This document shows, piece after piece, positions 1-6,279 of a DNA stretch of 7,413 nucleotides. How positions within the stretch are numbered: position 1 is the stretch's first letter; every line of letters begins with the position of its first letter. Under the pieces are notes generated by a model. That model was given only the letters and a program-made list of their open reading frames with translations, was not told the origin of the DNA and made no database searches. Position numbers and translations under genes: made by a program. Source of the DNA: Peptostreptococcaceae bacterium (GTDB lineage: Bacteria; Bacillota_A; Clostridia; Peptostreptococcales; Acidaminobacteraceae); NCBI GenBank assembly GCA_013619035.1, contig JABXKX010000525.1, forward strand, positions 1 to 7,413, given 5' to 3'.

Positions 1-101
1 CCAAAGAACTAGGTTATGATGCTGGATTCGGATCAAAAACATATGCTGAACATGTGGCATCATTTGTTGTAAATCAAATGGTGGATAGAAGTTTAATATA
101 A
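1..101 (+). CDS. kamE: D-lysine 5,6-aminomutase beta subunit, C-terminal fragment (5' end outside window)
   Basis: The frame starting at base 3 is open from the window edge to TAA at 99-101 and encodes 32 residues beginning KELGYDAGFGSKTYAEHVAS. From memory, this closely matches the C-terminal end of KamE from lysine-fermenting clostridia, where the tail reads KELGYDAGFG followed by a short variable loop and DVATF. KamE is the small, cobalamin-binding (Rossmann-like) subunit of the adenosylcobalamin- and PLP-dependent mutase that moves the terminal amino group of D-lysine or beta-lysine during anaerobic lysine fermentation. It acts in the cytoplasm with KamD. A terminator follows 32 bases after the stop, so this is probably the last gene of its operon. 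Only the tail is visible, so cobalamin-binding residues cannot be checked. Another B12-dependent amino acid mutase or methyltransferase corrinoid subunit is the main alternative. Confidence 0.72.
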   Translation, partial: KELGYDAGFGSKTYAEHVASFVVNQMVDRSLI

Positions 102-133
102 TAAAATCATAGATGTACTTGATTTAAATGACG

Positions 134-159
134 AAGCGAGCCTAAGGCTCGCTTTTCTT
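134..159 (+). terminator. Intrinsic terminator after kamE
   Basis: GCGAGCC (136-142) and GGCTCGC (146-152) pair perfectly around a TAA loop, extended by two A-T pairs, and are followed by TTTTCTT. It is a classic GC-rich rho-independent terminator and ends the upstream lysine-fermentation transcript. Confidence 0.93.
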
Positions 160-241
160 GTATAAGAATTATATCTGTAACAAGTGGTGAAACTATTGAT
201 ATGACTTTATTATAGGAGGTCAGAATTAAAAGGTGTCAGAG

Positions 242-280
242 ATACTTTTCTTGTTAAAAGTATATTAATTAGGTATACTT
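242..280 (+). promoter_or_regulatory. Promoter with overlapping inverted repeats, upstream of the HMA-TauE-cupredoxin gene
   Basis: A sigma-A type promoter is visible: TTGTTA (251-256), a 17-base spacer and TATACT (274-279). Transcription would start near 286, giving a leader of only about 10 bases in front of the ATG at 296. Two inverted repeats overlap it: ATACTTTT (242-249) with AAAAGTAT (256-263) around a 6-base spacer, and AAGTATA (258-264) with TATACTT (274-280) around a 9-base spacer. Repeats covering the -35, the spacer and the -10 are the usual place for a repressor operator. The repeats do not match the CopY or CsoR consensus that I know. That a metal- or thiol-responsive regulator binds here is inference from the gene downstream. 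Confidence 0.55.
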
Positions 281-295
281 ACAACAGGGGGCATT

Positions 296-1534
296 ATGAA
301 ATATAAATTATTGGTTAAAGGTATGTCATGTACACACTGCGAACAACGAGTTAAAGAACTGATTTCAGATTTAAAATTAGAAGAGTTAACAATAAGTTAT
401 AAAACGGGTTTATTATCTTATGAGTACAAAACAGAACAAACAAAACATATTCAGAACCGATTAAAAGAATCAGAATATTCTGTAGGCTTATACAAAGAAC
501 AGAAATGGAAGACTTATGGTATATATGCTCTTATTATTATGATGTTCTTATCTGTTTCAAGGGTTGTTTACAATCAATTTGATGTCATAACATTTGAAGG
601 CACCGTGCCAATGGTTAGTGTACTTTTATTTGGTTTGGTAACCTCATTACACTGCGTTGGTATGTGTGGTGGTATTGCACTTAGTCAAACCGATTTCATA
701 ACACCGAAAAAGAATTTGATGAATACTTTGCAATACAATTTAGGCCGTATATTTACTTACAGTATGATTGGTGCTTTATTAGGATTCATTGGTAAAACAC
801 TGTCAATATCAGATGATATAAAATCGTTAATGTTCTTTTTAATTGGAGCAGTCATGTTGCTCTTAGGTTTGAATAATCTTGGAATAATTAAATTTAGGAT
901 AAAGCAGTTGGGTTTTCAACCACCCAAGTCGTTTAAAGGAAGGGGCCCTTTAGTTGTAGGTCTTATGAACGGATTCATGCCTTGTGGTCCGCTTCAGACA
1001 ATGCAACTTCTAGCGATAACAACAGCCTCTGCATTAAATGGATTCTTGGTGATGCTTTTATTTGGAATTGGTACAATGCCGCTACTATATTTATTCAGTA
1101 ATTTAGGCTTGCTGATTAAGAAATCACATCAGAAGCACATTACTCGAATATCTGCTATTGTTGTCATTTTGATGAGTATCATGATTTTTCAACAGGGCTT
1201 CAGTAGTTTAGGTGTCAGTACAGTGGTTGCGAAAACGGATGAACTATCATTTGCAATCATTGAAGATGGTTATCAGATTGTAAATTTATACGTTGATCCT
1301 TATTATACAACTGAAGACGTCAAAGTGAAGAAGGATCTGCCGGTGAAACTTCTGATTCATGTAGAAAAGGTATCGGGTTGTACGGCTAATATTATGGTAC
1401 CCAAATACGATGTGAACACAGATTTATCAATAGGAGAAACCTATGAACTTATTTTTACACCAACAGTAGCAGAAAACTTAAAAATTACATGTTGGATGTC
1501 GATGGTTAATACTTATTTAAATGTTGTAGAGTAA
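296..1534 (+). CDS. HMA domain - TauE/DsbD-like membrane core - cupredoxin-like protein (metal or thiol handling)
   Basis: This 412-residue protein has three parts. Residues 3-66 form a heavy-metal-associated domain with the metal-binding motif GMSCTHC at 9-15. After a TM segment at about 74-92, residues 103-300 form a multi-pass membrane core of the sulfite exporter TauE/SafE and DsbD_2 (UreH-domain) type, with the family signatures SLHCVGMCGG (117-126, Cys120 and Cys124) and MNGFMPCGPL (224-233, Cys230). Residues 315-412 resemble a cupredoxin-like domain, with candidate ligands His355, Cys362, Cys399, Met401 and Met403 in a GCTAN...CWMSM arrangement. The predicted layout puts HMA in the cytosol and the cupredoxin outside, which suits passing copper, or reducing power, across the membrane; this is inference. 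The start ATG has GGGGG four bases upstream. The gene has its own promoter and seems monocistronic, with no metal ATPase nearby. It is often annotated as sulfite exporter TauE/SafE family, which says little about substrate. Confidence 0.85.
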   Translation: MKYKLLVKGMSCTHCEQRVKELISDLKLEELTISYKTGLLSYEYKTEQTKHIQNRLKESEYSVGLYKEQKWKTYGIYALIIMMFLSVSRVVYNQFDVITFEGTVPMVSVLLFGLVTSLHCVGMCGGIALSQTDFITPKKNLMNTLQYNLGRIFTYSMIGALLGFIGKTLSISDDIKSLMFFLIGAVMLLLGLNNLGIIKFRIKQLGFQPPKSFKGRGPLVVGLMNGFMPCGPLQTMQLLAITTASALNGFLVMLLFGIGTMPLLYLFSNLGLLIKKSHQKHITRISAIVVILMSIMIFQQGFSSLGVSTVVAKTDELSFAIIEDGYQIVNLYVDPYYTTEDVKVKKDLPVKLLIHVEKVSGCTANIMVPKYDVNTDLSIGETYELIFTPTVAENLKITCWMSMVNTYLNVVE

Positions 1535-1688
1535 TCATAAATATAATGCTGTATTCAGTAAATTAATACACTAGATTTGAACATGAAAATAGATGGTATC
1601 ATTCGAATTTGGATGTAGTGAAAACCAGTTATTTAGTAGGCTGTGACTAATCGTAATAGAAGGATTTAATAAATATTTAAGCTATTAT

Positions 1689-1717
1689 TTCAATGGTTGA
1701 CAGAAACTTAATATAAT
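1689..1717 (+). promoter_or_regulatory. Candidate promoter for the DUF1904 gene
   Basis: TTCAAT (1689-1694), a 17-base spacer and a perfect TATAAT (1712-1717) form a plausible sigma-A promoter. A perfect TTGACA at 1697-1702 is only 9 bases from this -10 and cannot pair with it. The predicted start, near 1724, coincides with the first bases of the terminator-like hairpin at 1723-1742. Apart from this promoter and hairpin, I see nothing coherent in the rest of the 248-base intergenic region 1535-1782. Confidence 0.5.
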
Positions 1718-1722
1718 TTATG

Positions 1723-1750
1723 GCTTAGACTCTTGTCTAAGCTTTTCTTT
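1723..1750 (+). terminator. Terminator or leader hairpin between the HMA-TauE gene and the DUF1904 gene
   Basis: GCTTAGAC (1723-1730) and GTCTAAGC (1735-1742) pair perfectly around a TCTT loop and are followed by TTTTCTTTT. It fits an intrinsic terminator for transcripts from the HMA-TauE gene, although it lies almost 190 bases past that stop codon. It also sits at the predicted 5' end of the DUF1904 transcript, so it could act as an early attenuator or a protective 5' stem. Confidence 0.82.
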
Positions 1751-1782
1751 TGAGTTAAAGTAAGTTAAGACTGGAGGGAATT

Positions 1783-2112
1783 ATGCCACATTTAAGAGTA
1801 AGAGGAATGAAAGAAATTGAACTTGTAAAGATTTCAACTGAATTATTAGATGAGCTCGTAAGAATAATTAATGTACCTAGAGATCATTTTACAATTGAAT
1901 ACATACCATCAACGTATATCTTTGATGGCGAAATAGATAAGCACAGATATCCATTCGTAGAAGTACTTTGGTTTAAGAGAGATGAACAAGTGATGAAACA
2001 AACAGCCAATGTCATCACCCAATTTATAAAACCATTTGAATATGAGGATGTAGTTGTCTATTTTAGTGATTTACAAAAAGACCATTATTATGAAAATGGT
2101 GCACATTTTTAA
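1783..2112 (+). CDS. DUF1904 family protein (tautomerase-like fold)
   Basis: The 109-residue product begins MPHLRVRGM and contains a conserved-looking core with IPSTYIFDG (residues 41-49) and FVEVLWFKRDEQ (58-69). I recognise this as the DUF1904 family, small Firmicute proteins related to the tautomerase/MIF superfamily. In that superfamily Pro2 becomes the N-terminal catalytic proline after methionine removal. Pro2 is present here, followed by a beta strand. No substrate is known to me, so an enzymatic role is inference only. The start is supported by TGGAGGG at 1772-1778, four bases before ATG. It has no signal peptide and is probably cytoplasmic. It is bounded by a hairpin-T-tract on each side, so it is likely transcribed alone. 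Confidence 0.8.
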   Translation: MPHLRVRGMKEIELVKISTELLDELVRIINVPRDHFTIEYIPSTYIFDGEIDKHRYPFVEVLWFKRDEQVMKQTANVITQFIKPFEYEDVVVYFSDLQKDHYYENGAHF

Positions 2113-2123
2113 TATAGGACAGA

Positions 2124-2163
2124 AAGGTAAGAATAGTTTAAATCTATGCTTATCTTTTTTTTT
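2124..2163 (+). terminator. Intrinsic terminator after the DUF1904 gene
   Basis: Bases 2124-2136 pair with 2144-2156 (13-position stem with one G-T wobble and one A/G mismatch, 7-base loop), followed by a run of nine T. It starts 12 bases after the DUF1904 stop codon and separates that gene from the MATE gene. Confidence 0.85.
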
Positions 2164-2177
2164 CATCTGACAATTGA

Positions 2178-2183
2178 TACAAT
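2178..2183 (+). promoter_or_regulatory. Possible -10 element of the MATE gene
   Basis: TACAAT lies just downstream of the preceding T tract and about 20 bases before the MATE ATG. No good -35 is found at the right spacing because that position falls in the T run. A promoter is expected here because the upstream gene has a terminator, but the assignment is weak. Confidence 0.3.
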
Positions 2184-2203
2184 GGAGTGAAACGAGGTAT
2201 GTT

Positions 2204-3589
2204 ATGAAAACAAGAGATTTAACAAAAGGTAGTGTCAAAAAGAATTTACTATATATGTCATTGCCTACTATGGCAGGTTTTCTTGCCCAAACGCTCTATG
2301 ATGTTGTCGATATGATGTGGATTGGGCGGTTATCTATAGAAGCATTAGCAGGAGTGACCATATTTGCGACGATATTTTGGCTAGTAGAAGTACTCAATGA
2401 GATTATAGGTTCCAGTTCAGTTTCTTTAATAGCTCAGAGTTTCGGTGAAGGCAATAAAGAAAAAACCAGTAAAATTATAGAACAGACCATTGCTTTTAAA
2501 GGGTTAGTTGCAATTATAGCAGGTATTATCCTCATCTTTACTTTAAGACCGCTGGCAGCTTTTTTTGATAGTAATCCGAGGGTTATAGAATCTGTAATCA
2601 GTTATGGTTATATTAGAATATTCTTTGTTCCGATTATGTTTTCTTCCTTTACTGTTAATACGGCACTAAGGAGTATTGGTGATTCCAAGAAACCATTTTA
2701 TTTGATGTTAATCAGTTCTATTTTAAATGTGGTTCTAGATCCAATCTTTATTTTTGATACACTTCCAATTAAATTTGGGTTTATTGATATTACTTTAAAA
2801 GGATTTGGACTCGGTGTATTTGGTGCGGCACTTGCGACGGTTATTTCAATTACCATTGCATTTGTTATAGGATTTTATTTCTTGTTAGCTGGTAAGAGTT
2901 ATGTAAAGATATCTTTAAAAGGCATATTTAAATTGGATAAAGAAATAGATTATAAATTAATGACCATAGGACTACCCAATGGTGCAGAAGCATTAAATAG
3001 AAATTTAAGCAATTTTGTTGTCATGAAATTTATTGGACATTATGGATCGGTGGCCATAGCTGCATCAGGTATTGGTATGAGGTTTATGGGTTTAATCTTT
3101 ATGCCGTTAATAGGATTGATGATGGGTGGTGGCGCAATTGTTGGCCAAAACATTGGTGTAAATCAGATTGATAGAGCCAAAGAAACGGCAAAATCTGCAG
3201 CACAACTTGGTGTTGTCCTTATCTCTGTTGTGTGTATTATAACCTTCTTCTTTGATGAACAGATTATGAGACTCTTTACAACCGAACAAGAAGTTATTGC
3301 AATTGGTGCACCAATGCTTAAAATATTAGTTTTAGGGATGTTTTTACTAGCCATTTTGTTTGGTTATTCAACGGTCTTTTCTGGTTCTGGTTACAATATA
3401 CCCTTTTTCATCTCAAGTTTCTTTGGGAGATGGGGCGGTGCCATTCCGTTTGCATTTATAGCTATTTATGTTTTAAAACTCGATATCATGTGGTTATGGG
3501 TTTCCTATTTAGTCGGTGATTTTGTAGAGTTTGTGATAATCATGTATTTCTATAAACAAGGTAAATGGCAACACAAGAAAGTGATATAA
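2204..3589 (+). CDS. MATE family efflux transporter
   Basis: The 461-residue protein is a polytopic membrane protein of the MATE (multidrug and toxic compound extrusion) family, which uses Na+ or H+ gradients to export cationic drugs or metabolites. The N-terminal half begins with a short basic segment and then LPTMAGFLAQTLYDVVDMMW, the typical first helix with the family's Leu-Pro and the VD..WIG motif. The second half repeats this pattern at GLPNGAEALNRNLSNFVVMK, as expected for two six-helix bundles. Length matches the family. I place the start at ATG 2204, with CGAGGT at 2193-2198 five bases upstream. The frame is open up to a TTG at 2174, but that lacks a ribosome binding site and would add ten residues unlike the family. 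A two-codon ATG-TTA-TGA mini-frame (2199-2207) overlaps the true start. Substrate cannot be predicted. Confidence 0.9.
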   Translation: MKTRDLTKGSVKKNLLYMSLPTMAGFLAQTLYDVVDMMWIGRLSIEALAGVTIFATIFWLVEVLNEIIGSSSVSLIAQSFGEGNKEKTSKIIEQTIAFKGLVAIIAGIILIFTLRPLAAFFDSNPRVIESVISYGYIRIFFVPIMFSSFTVNTALRSIGDSKKPFYLMLISSILNVVLDPIFIFDTLPIKFGFIDITLKGFGLGVFGAALATVISITIAFVIGFYFLLAGKSYVKISLKGIFKLDKEIDYKLMTIGLPNGAEALNRNLSNFVVMKFIGHYGSVAIAASGIGMRFMGLIFMPLIGLMMGGGAIVGQNIGVNQIDRAKETAKSAAQLGVVLISVVCIITFFFDEQIMRLFTTEQEVIAIGAPMLKILVLGMFLLAILFGYSTVFSGSGYNIPFFISSFFGRWGGAIPFAFIAIYVLKLDIMWLWVSYLVGDFVEFVIIMYFYKQGKWQHKKVI

Positions 3590-3603
3590 TAGTGAAATAA
3601 GAT

Positions 3604-3634
3604 AAGCAACTCATCAATAATGGGTTGCTTTTTT
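3604..3634 (+). terminator. Intrinsic terminator after the MATE gene
   Basis: Bases 3605-3614 pair with 3620-3629 around a CAATA loop (AGCAACTCAT with ATGGGTTGCT, one T-G wobble) and run into TTTTTT. It ends the rightward transcript just before the convergent leftward terminator. Confidence 0.9.
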
Positions 3635-3638
3635 GCGT

Positions 3639-3660
3639 AAAAAAAACCAGCTACGCTGGT
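3639..3660 (-). terminator. Intrinsic terminator of the leftward TPR operon, overlapping its last codons
   Basis: On the minus strand ACCAGC-GTA-GCTGGT (3660 to 3646) is followed by a run of eight T (3646 to 3639). The stem contains the last coding codons of the TPR gene, and the TAG stop codon (3653 to 3651) runs from the loop into the downstream arm. The stop codon and the terminator therefore share bases, leaving no 3' untranslated region before the hairpin. Confidence 0.88.
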
Positions 3661-4130
3661 GTTTTCATAATCATATCATAGTACGTTTTACTCTGTAATT
3701 GATCACCTGTCATTTGATATAGATACCCGAGTTCTTTATAAATGAAATTTTTATTACCATCATATGTATTCAAAGCAAAAGTTACATCATCAATGGCCTT
3801 TTCAAGTTGTCCTAAAGAAACATAAGTAATACCACGATTGAAGTAAGCAATAGGTTCTTTTTCAACTGAAAGAGCATGATTGTAATTTGTAAGTGCTTTT
3901 TCAAATGATTTGATTTGATAGTATGTATCTGCTAGTAATTTGTACGCTTCATATTGAAGTGAATCAAGTGAAACGGATGATTCTAATGCGTGAATAGCAT
4001 CTGTAATCTTTCCTTTTTTTAAAAGGGTTTTGGATTTATCAAGATAGTAAATGGCATCAACTGATCGATGAGTGATGTAGTGTTTTATAAACAGTGCAAT
4101 AATCACTGGAATGATAATAAGTAAATACAT
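3651..4130 (-). CDS. Membrane-anchored tetratricopeptide repeat protein
   Basis: The 159-residue product has an N-terminal hydrophobic helix (residues 2-15, LLIIIPVIIALFI) and then about four tetratricopeptide repeats at roughly 26-58, 60-93, 94-126 and 128-156. The second and third are clear, with A..LLADTYYQ...FEKAL and A..NRGITYVSLGQLEKAI patterns. TPRs form helical scaffolds for protein-protein contacts. The anchor has positive charges after it (Lys16, His17, Arg22), which favours the repeats facing the cytoplasm; this is inference. A good ribosome binding site (AGGAG, six bases before ATG on the minus strand) supports the start. It lies 13 bases behind the hypothetical gene ending at 4144, so the two form an operon and the TPR domain may assemble with that partner. 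No specific pathway is recognisable. Confidence 0.85.
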   Translation of the reverse strand: MYLLIIIPVIIALFIKHYITHRSVDAIYYLDKSKTLLKKGKITDAIHALESSVSLDSLQYEAYKLLADTYYQIKSFEKALTNYNHALSVEKEPIAYFNRGITYVSLGQLEKAIDDVTFALNTYDGNKNFIYKELGYLYQMTGDQLQSKTYYDMIMKTPA

Positions 4131-4143
4131 GCAGTCTCCTAAA

Positions 4144-4674
4144 TTATTTCTTCTCTAAATTCTCAAAGGTTATTTTAGTATCATCAAATGAAAGTTCATA
4201 TAAACCAGTTTGTTTTGGCTCAATGTGTATCAGATGATAAGCTTCAACGTTATAAAATGTGAGTTCTTTTTCTTTTAAGTTTGATTTTAAAGTTTTTTCG
4301 TCTGAAAGTACAATTAAACATTCTCTATTTAATGGGTTGAGTTCAATCAACTCAGAATCTATATCAAACTCCTCCCCTATAAGCTGGTCTTCATCATAAT
4401 AAAAAATGGTTATATAAGAAGAAGCATTTAAATCCCCTAGATGATTGCTAACAGCAATAACAAGATCAGATGATGTATGTTCATAAGTGGATACTCTATG
4501 TGAATAACTTTTGATATCTGAGATATTATCCACAGATATTGTTGTAACCTTTTCATCATCTATGGTTTGAATGGAACTGACTTGTGCTTCATCAATTTCA
4601 TCAACAATAATGCCATAAACTTGAAATCCTAAAAATGCTAAAAGTACGATTAATATTGCGATAACAATTTTCAT
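4144..4674 (-). CDS. Membrane-anchored hypothetical protein
   Basis: I do not recognise this 176-residue protein. It starts MKIVIAILIVLLAFLGFQVY, a single hydrophobic segment at about 2-24 with no obvious signal-peptidase site or lipobox, so it is probably an N-terminal anchor. The rest is hydrophilic, acidic and rich in beta-forming stretches, with one cysteine and no catalytic motif that I can identify. The start at 4674 is chosen because AGGAG lies six bases upstream on the minus strand. The frame stays open to a TTG at 4764, but that has no ribosome binding site and would put 30 charged residues before the anchor. It is the first gene of the leftward operon with the TPR protein. The soluble part is likely extracytoplasmic, or else it could partner the TPR protein at the membrane. 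Confidence 0.72.
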   Translation of the reverse strand: MKIVIAILIVLLAFLGFQVYGIIVDEIDEAQVSSIQTIDDEKVTTISVDNISDIKSYSHRVSTYEHTSSDLVIAVSNHLGDLNASSYITIFYYDEDQLIGEEFDIDSELIELNPLNRECLIVLSDEKTLKSNLKEKELTFYNVEAYHLIHIEPKQTGLYELSFDDTKITFENLEKK

Positions 4675-4870
4675 GATAATCTCCTGTTCCTTATACAAAA
4701 ATGTTGTTATTGACTCTTCAAACTGAAGATATTCTCTGTCTTTAAGCATACCATTAAGCGACAAAATATTCTATGAACTATTTGTAATGTCACAGAAATA
4801 AAATAAGATTTGGGACTAACCAAACAACACAGAGTAGGTATGGACAATGAGATAGATAATATACACTCTA

Positions 4871-4899
4871 TTTACAAATAAAGACATATGATATATAAT
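4871..4899 (+). promoter_or_regulatory. Promoter of the SLH-rhodanese surface cluster
   Basis: TTTACA (4871-4876), a 17-base spacer and a perfect TATAAT (4894-4899) make a strong sigma-A promoter. The start would be near 4906, which excludes the upstream ATG at 4888 and supports the start at 4936. It lies in the 261-base divergent region 4675-4935. I find no convincing leftward promoter or operator in the rest of that region, though the leftward operon must start there. Confidence 0.78.
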
Positions 4900-4935
4900 G
4901 GCACAAAATGGAAAATATTTGAAAAAGGAGCTTGT

Positions 4936-6216
4936 ATGAAACAGTTTATCAGTTTGTTAATGGTATGTGTTTTACTAAACACAATAGTTTATGCAGAAAA
5001 ACCGACATTCGAAGATATAGATGACACAAAATGGTACTCAGATTGGGTAAATATCATCAAAGATTTAGACCTTACTTCAGGTTACCCTGATGGCACATTT
5101 AAACCTGATAATCAACTTAAAAGAATTGAGTTATTGTCTTTTACAATGAAAAGTTTGGGTTATGATATTCCAGTTTCACAAAAATATTGGGGTCAAAATA
5201 TTATTGATAAAGCATTAGAAATCAACATTATCAGCAATCAATCAAATGATTTAATGTTTAGTGATCCTGATGGTTACATCACAAGAGAAGAAACCGCAAG
5301 AGTCATTTATAATGCATACCTTAAAAACAATGAGGTGTTTAACTCAGATGTAGACCAGGAAGTTAGAAGTACCATTACTGATATAGATGAAGTGAATAGT
5401 ATGTACCTTCAAGGTGTTGTAGGAGTCTTTTCATCTGGTATCGTAGAAGGGTATGCAGACAAGTCATTCAAACCCAATAATCAACTGACCCGAGCAGAAG
5501 CATCAGTGTTTATTTCAAGACTTGCTTTACCTGAAAAGAGAAAAGCAGCAGAACTGGAATTATCATCTTTTGAATACAATACAACAAGTGTTACTGCTAA
5601 AGATTTTAAAGTTCATTACTCACCAGAACACCAAGATATTTATAATATTATGACCATTGTAGATACCGTTGAAAATGCCAATACAAATGATGGTTTTGCT
5701 TGGATTGGTGGATTATCACCGGAGTCAACTCACTCAATTAAGTTATACTCAAATATGGAAGATTTTGATTATGCTCCTGTAACGAGTCATACTAGTTATA
5801 AAAGATGGAGTATTGAAGTAAGAAAAAATCCTCCATCAAAGGAATATACAGATTGGATTCACATTTTAGGTTGGAGAGATAAAAATGAGTTAGAACATGA
5901 AGAAACTATGAAAGCGGTGTTTAATTATTTATTTGCTGAAGATTCAGACCGAATTTGGAACAAATACTTTGAATATGCCAATATGATCGTAGAAGAGAAT
6001 AAAGGTATAGAATATCAAACTGAATCTTTTGGTAGAATAGTTAGGATTACAGCAAGTACAACTGGTGCTAGTCTTTATGTTACTCGTAAAACTAATGCAC
6101 TACCAGTAATTGTAGAGGATGGCAAAGTGATGGTACAGTACGCCAGTGTTTTATCTGATGGTTCTACTGGCACCGTGACATTTCATGATGTGACGGATGA
6201 AAATTCTAGTGAATGA
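4936..6216 (+). CDS. Secreted S-layer homology (SLH) domain protein, ending at an in-frame TGA
   Basis: The 426-residue product starts with a signal peptide (MKQFISLLMVCVLLNTIVYA, cleavage predicted after Ala20). Three SLH repeats follow: about 22-75 (GYPDGTFKPDNQLKRIE), a degenerate one at 83-130 (DGYITREET) and 149-197 (GYADKSFKPNNQLTRAE). SLH domains bind pyruvylated secondary cell-wall polymers through the TRAE-like motif, so the protein is likely held on the cell wall. The TRAE motif is intact in repeat 3, close to it in repeat 2 (TREE) and altered in repeat 1 (KRIE). Residues 200-426 are a domain I do not recognise, rich in Trp, Tyr and acidic residues. The start has AAAGGAG five bases upstream. 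The C-terminal end is a Ser-rich stretch that looks like a linker, and the frame is open beyond the TGA into a rhodanese domain, so the true protein may be longer. Confidence 0.85.
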   Translation: MKQFISLLMVCVLLNTIVYAEKPTFEDIDDTKWYSDWVNIIKDLDLTSGYPDGTFKPDNQLKRIELLSFTMKSLGYDIPVSQKYWGQNIIDKALEINIISNQSNDLMFSDPDGYITREETARVIYNAYLKNNEVFNSDVDQEVRSTITDIDEVNSMYLQGVVGVFSSGIVEGYADKSFKPNNQLTRAEASVFISRLALPEKRKAAELELSSFEYNTTSVTAKDFKVHYSPEHQDIYNIMTIVDTVENANTNDGFAWIGGLSPESTHSIKLYSNMEDFDYAPVTSHTSYKRWSIEVRKNPPSKEYTDWIHILGWRDKNELEHEETMKAVFNYLFAEDSDRIWNKYFEYANMIVEENKGIEYQTESFGRIVRITASTTGASLYVTRKTNALPVIVEDGKVMVQYASVLSDGSTGTVTFHDVTDENSSE

Positions 6217-6279
6217 GGTAACTCATCAAGTGATGGTATCACTTATAAAGATATATGTAGTACTGATGCAAGGATAATG
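6214..6279 (+). other. In-frame TGA and open linker joining the SLH gene to the rhodanese ORF
   Basis: The SLH reading frame reaches TGA at 6214-6216, then continues open for 20 codons to the ATG at 6277 that begins the rhodanese ORF in the same frame. The flanking peptide reads DENSSE-stop-GNSSSDG, a typical flexible linker. The following residues ITYKDICSTDARI are what a rhodanese domain normally has ahead of its LDVRT motif. A change of GGA (Gly) to TGA would account for the stop. Alternatives are readthrough or selenocysteine insertion. Confidence 0.7.
6228..6244 (+). other. Small perfect hairpin downstream of the in-frame TGA
   Basis: AAGTGAT (6228-6234) and ATCACTT (6238-6244) pair perfectly around a GGT loop. 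There is no T tract, so it is not a terminator. Eighteen bases separate the TGA from the loop, and the loop begins with GG. As I recall, that falls within the general description of bacterial selenocysteine insertion elements. It may also be chance, as the stem is short. Confidence 0.35.

Noticed and set aside
214..268. AGGAGGT followed by a GTG-started 11-residue frame, as a leader peptide
   Set aside because: The spacing of about 12 bases is long, the peptide is tiny and it ends inside the promoter of the next gene; too weak to call.
1697..1717. Perfect TTGACA followed by TATAAT as a promoter
   Set aside because: The spacing is only 9 bases; TTCAAT at 1689 gives the usual 17.
2174..2203. 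Upstream TTG extension of the MATE gene
   Set aside because: No ribosome binding site, poor fit to the family N-terminus, and ATG 2204 has a good site.
3107..3354. Two minus-strand frames of about 60 codons within the MATE gene
   Set aside because: They are antisense shadows of a clear MATE coding region, with no ribosome binding site or protein-like features.
4675..4764. 30-residue N-terminal extension of the leftward hypothetical protein
   Set aside because: It would start at TTG without a ribosome binding site and put charged residues before the membrane anchor; ATG at 4674 has AGGAG in place.
4741..4870. Leftward promoter for the hypothetical/TPR operon
   Set aside because: Several weak hexamer pairs exist (for example TTGTTT with TATTTT on the minus strand) but none is convincing.
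4888..4935. Start of the SLH protein at ATG 4888
   Set aside because: The ATG lies before the predicted transcription start and inside the promoter; the signal peptide and ribosome binding site fit ATG 4936.
6214..6216. Reassignment of TGA to Trp (mycoplasma-type code)
   Set aside because: Trp is encoded by TGG throughout the window and no other gene contains an in-frame TGA.
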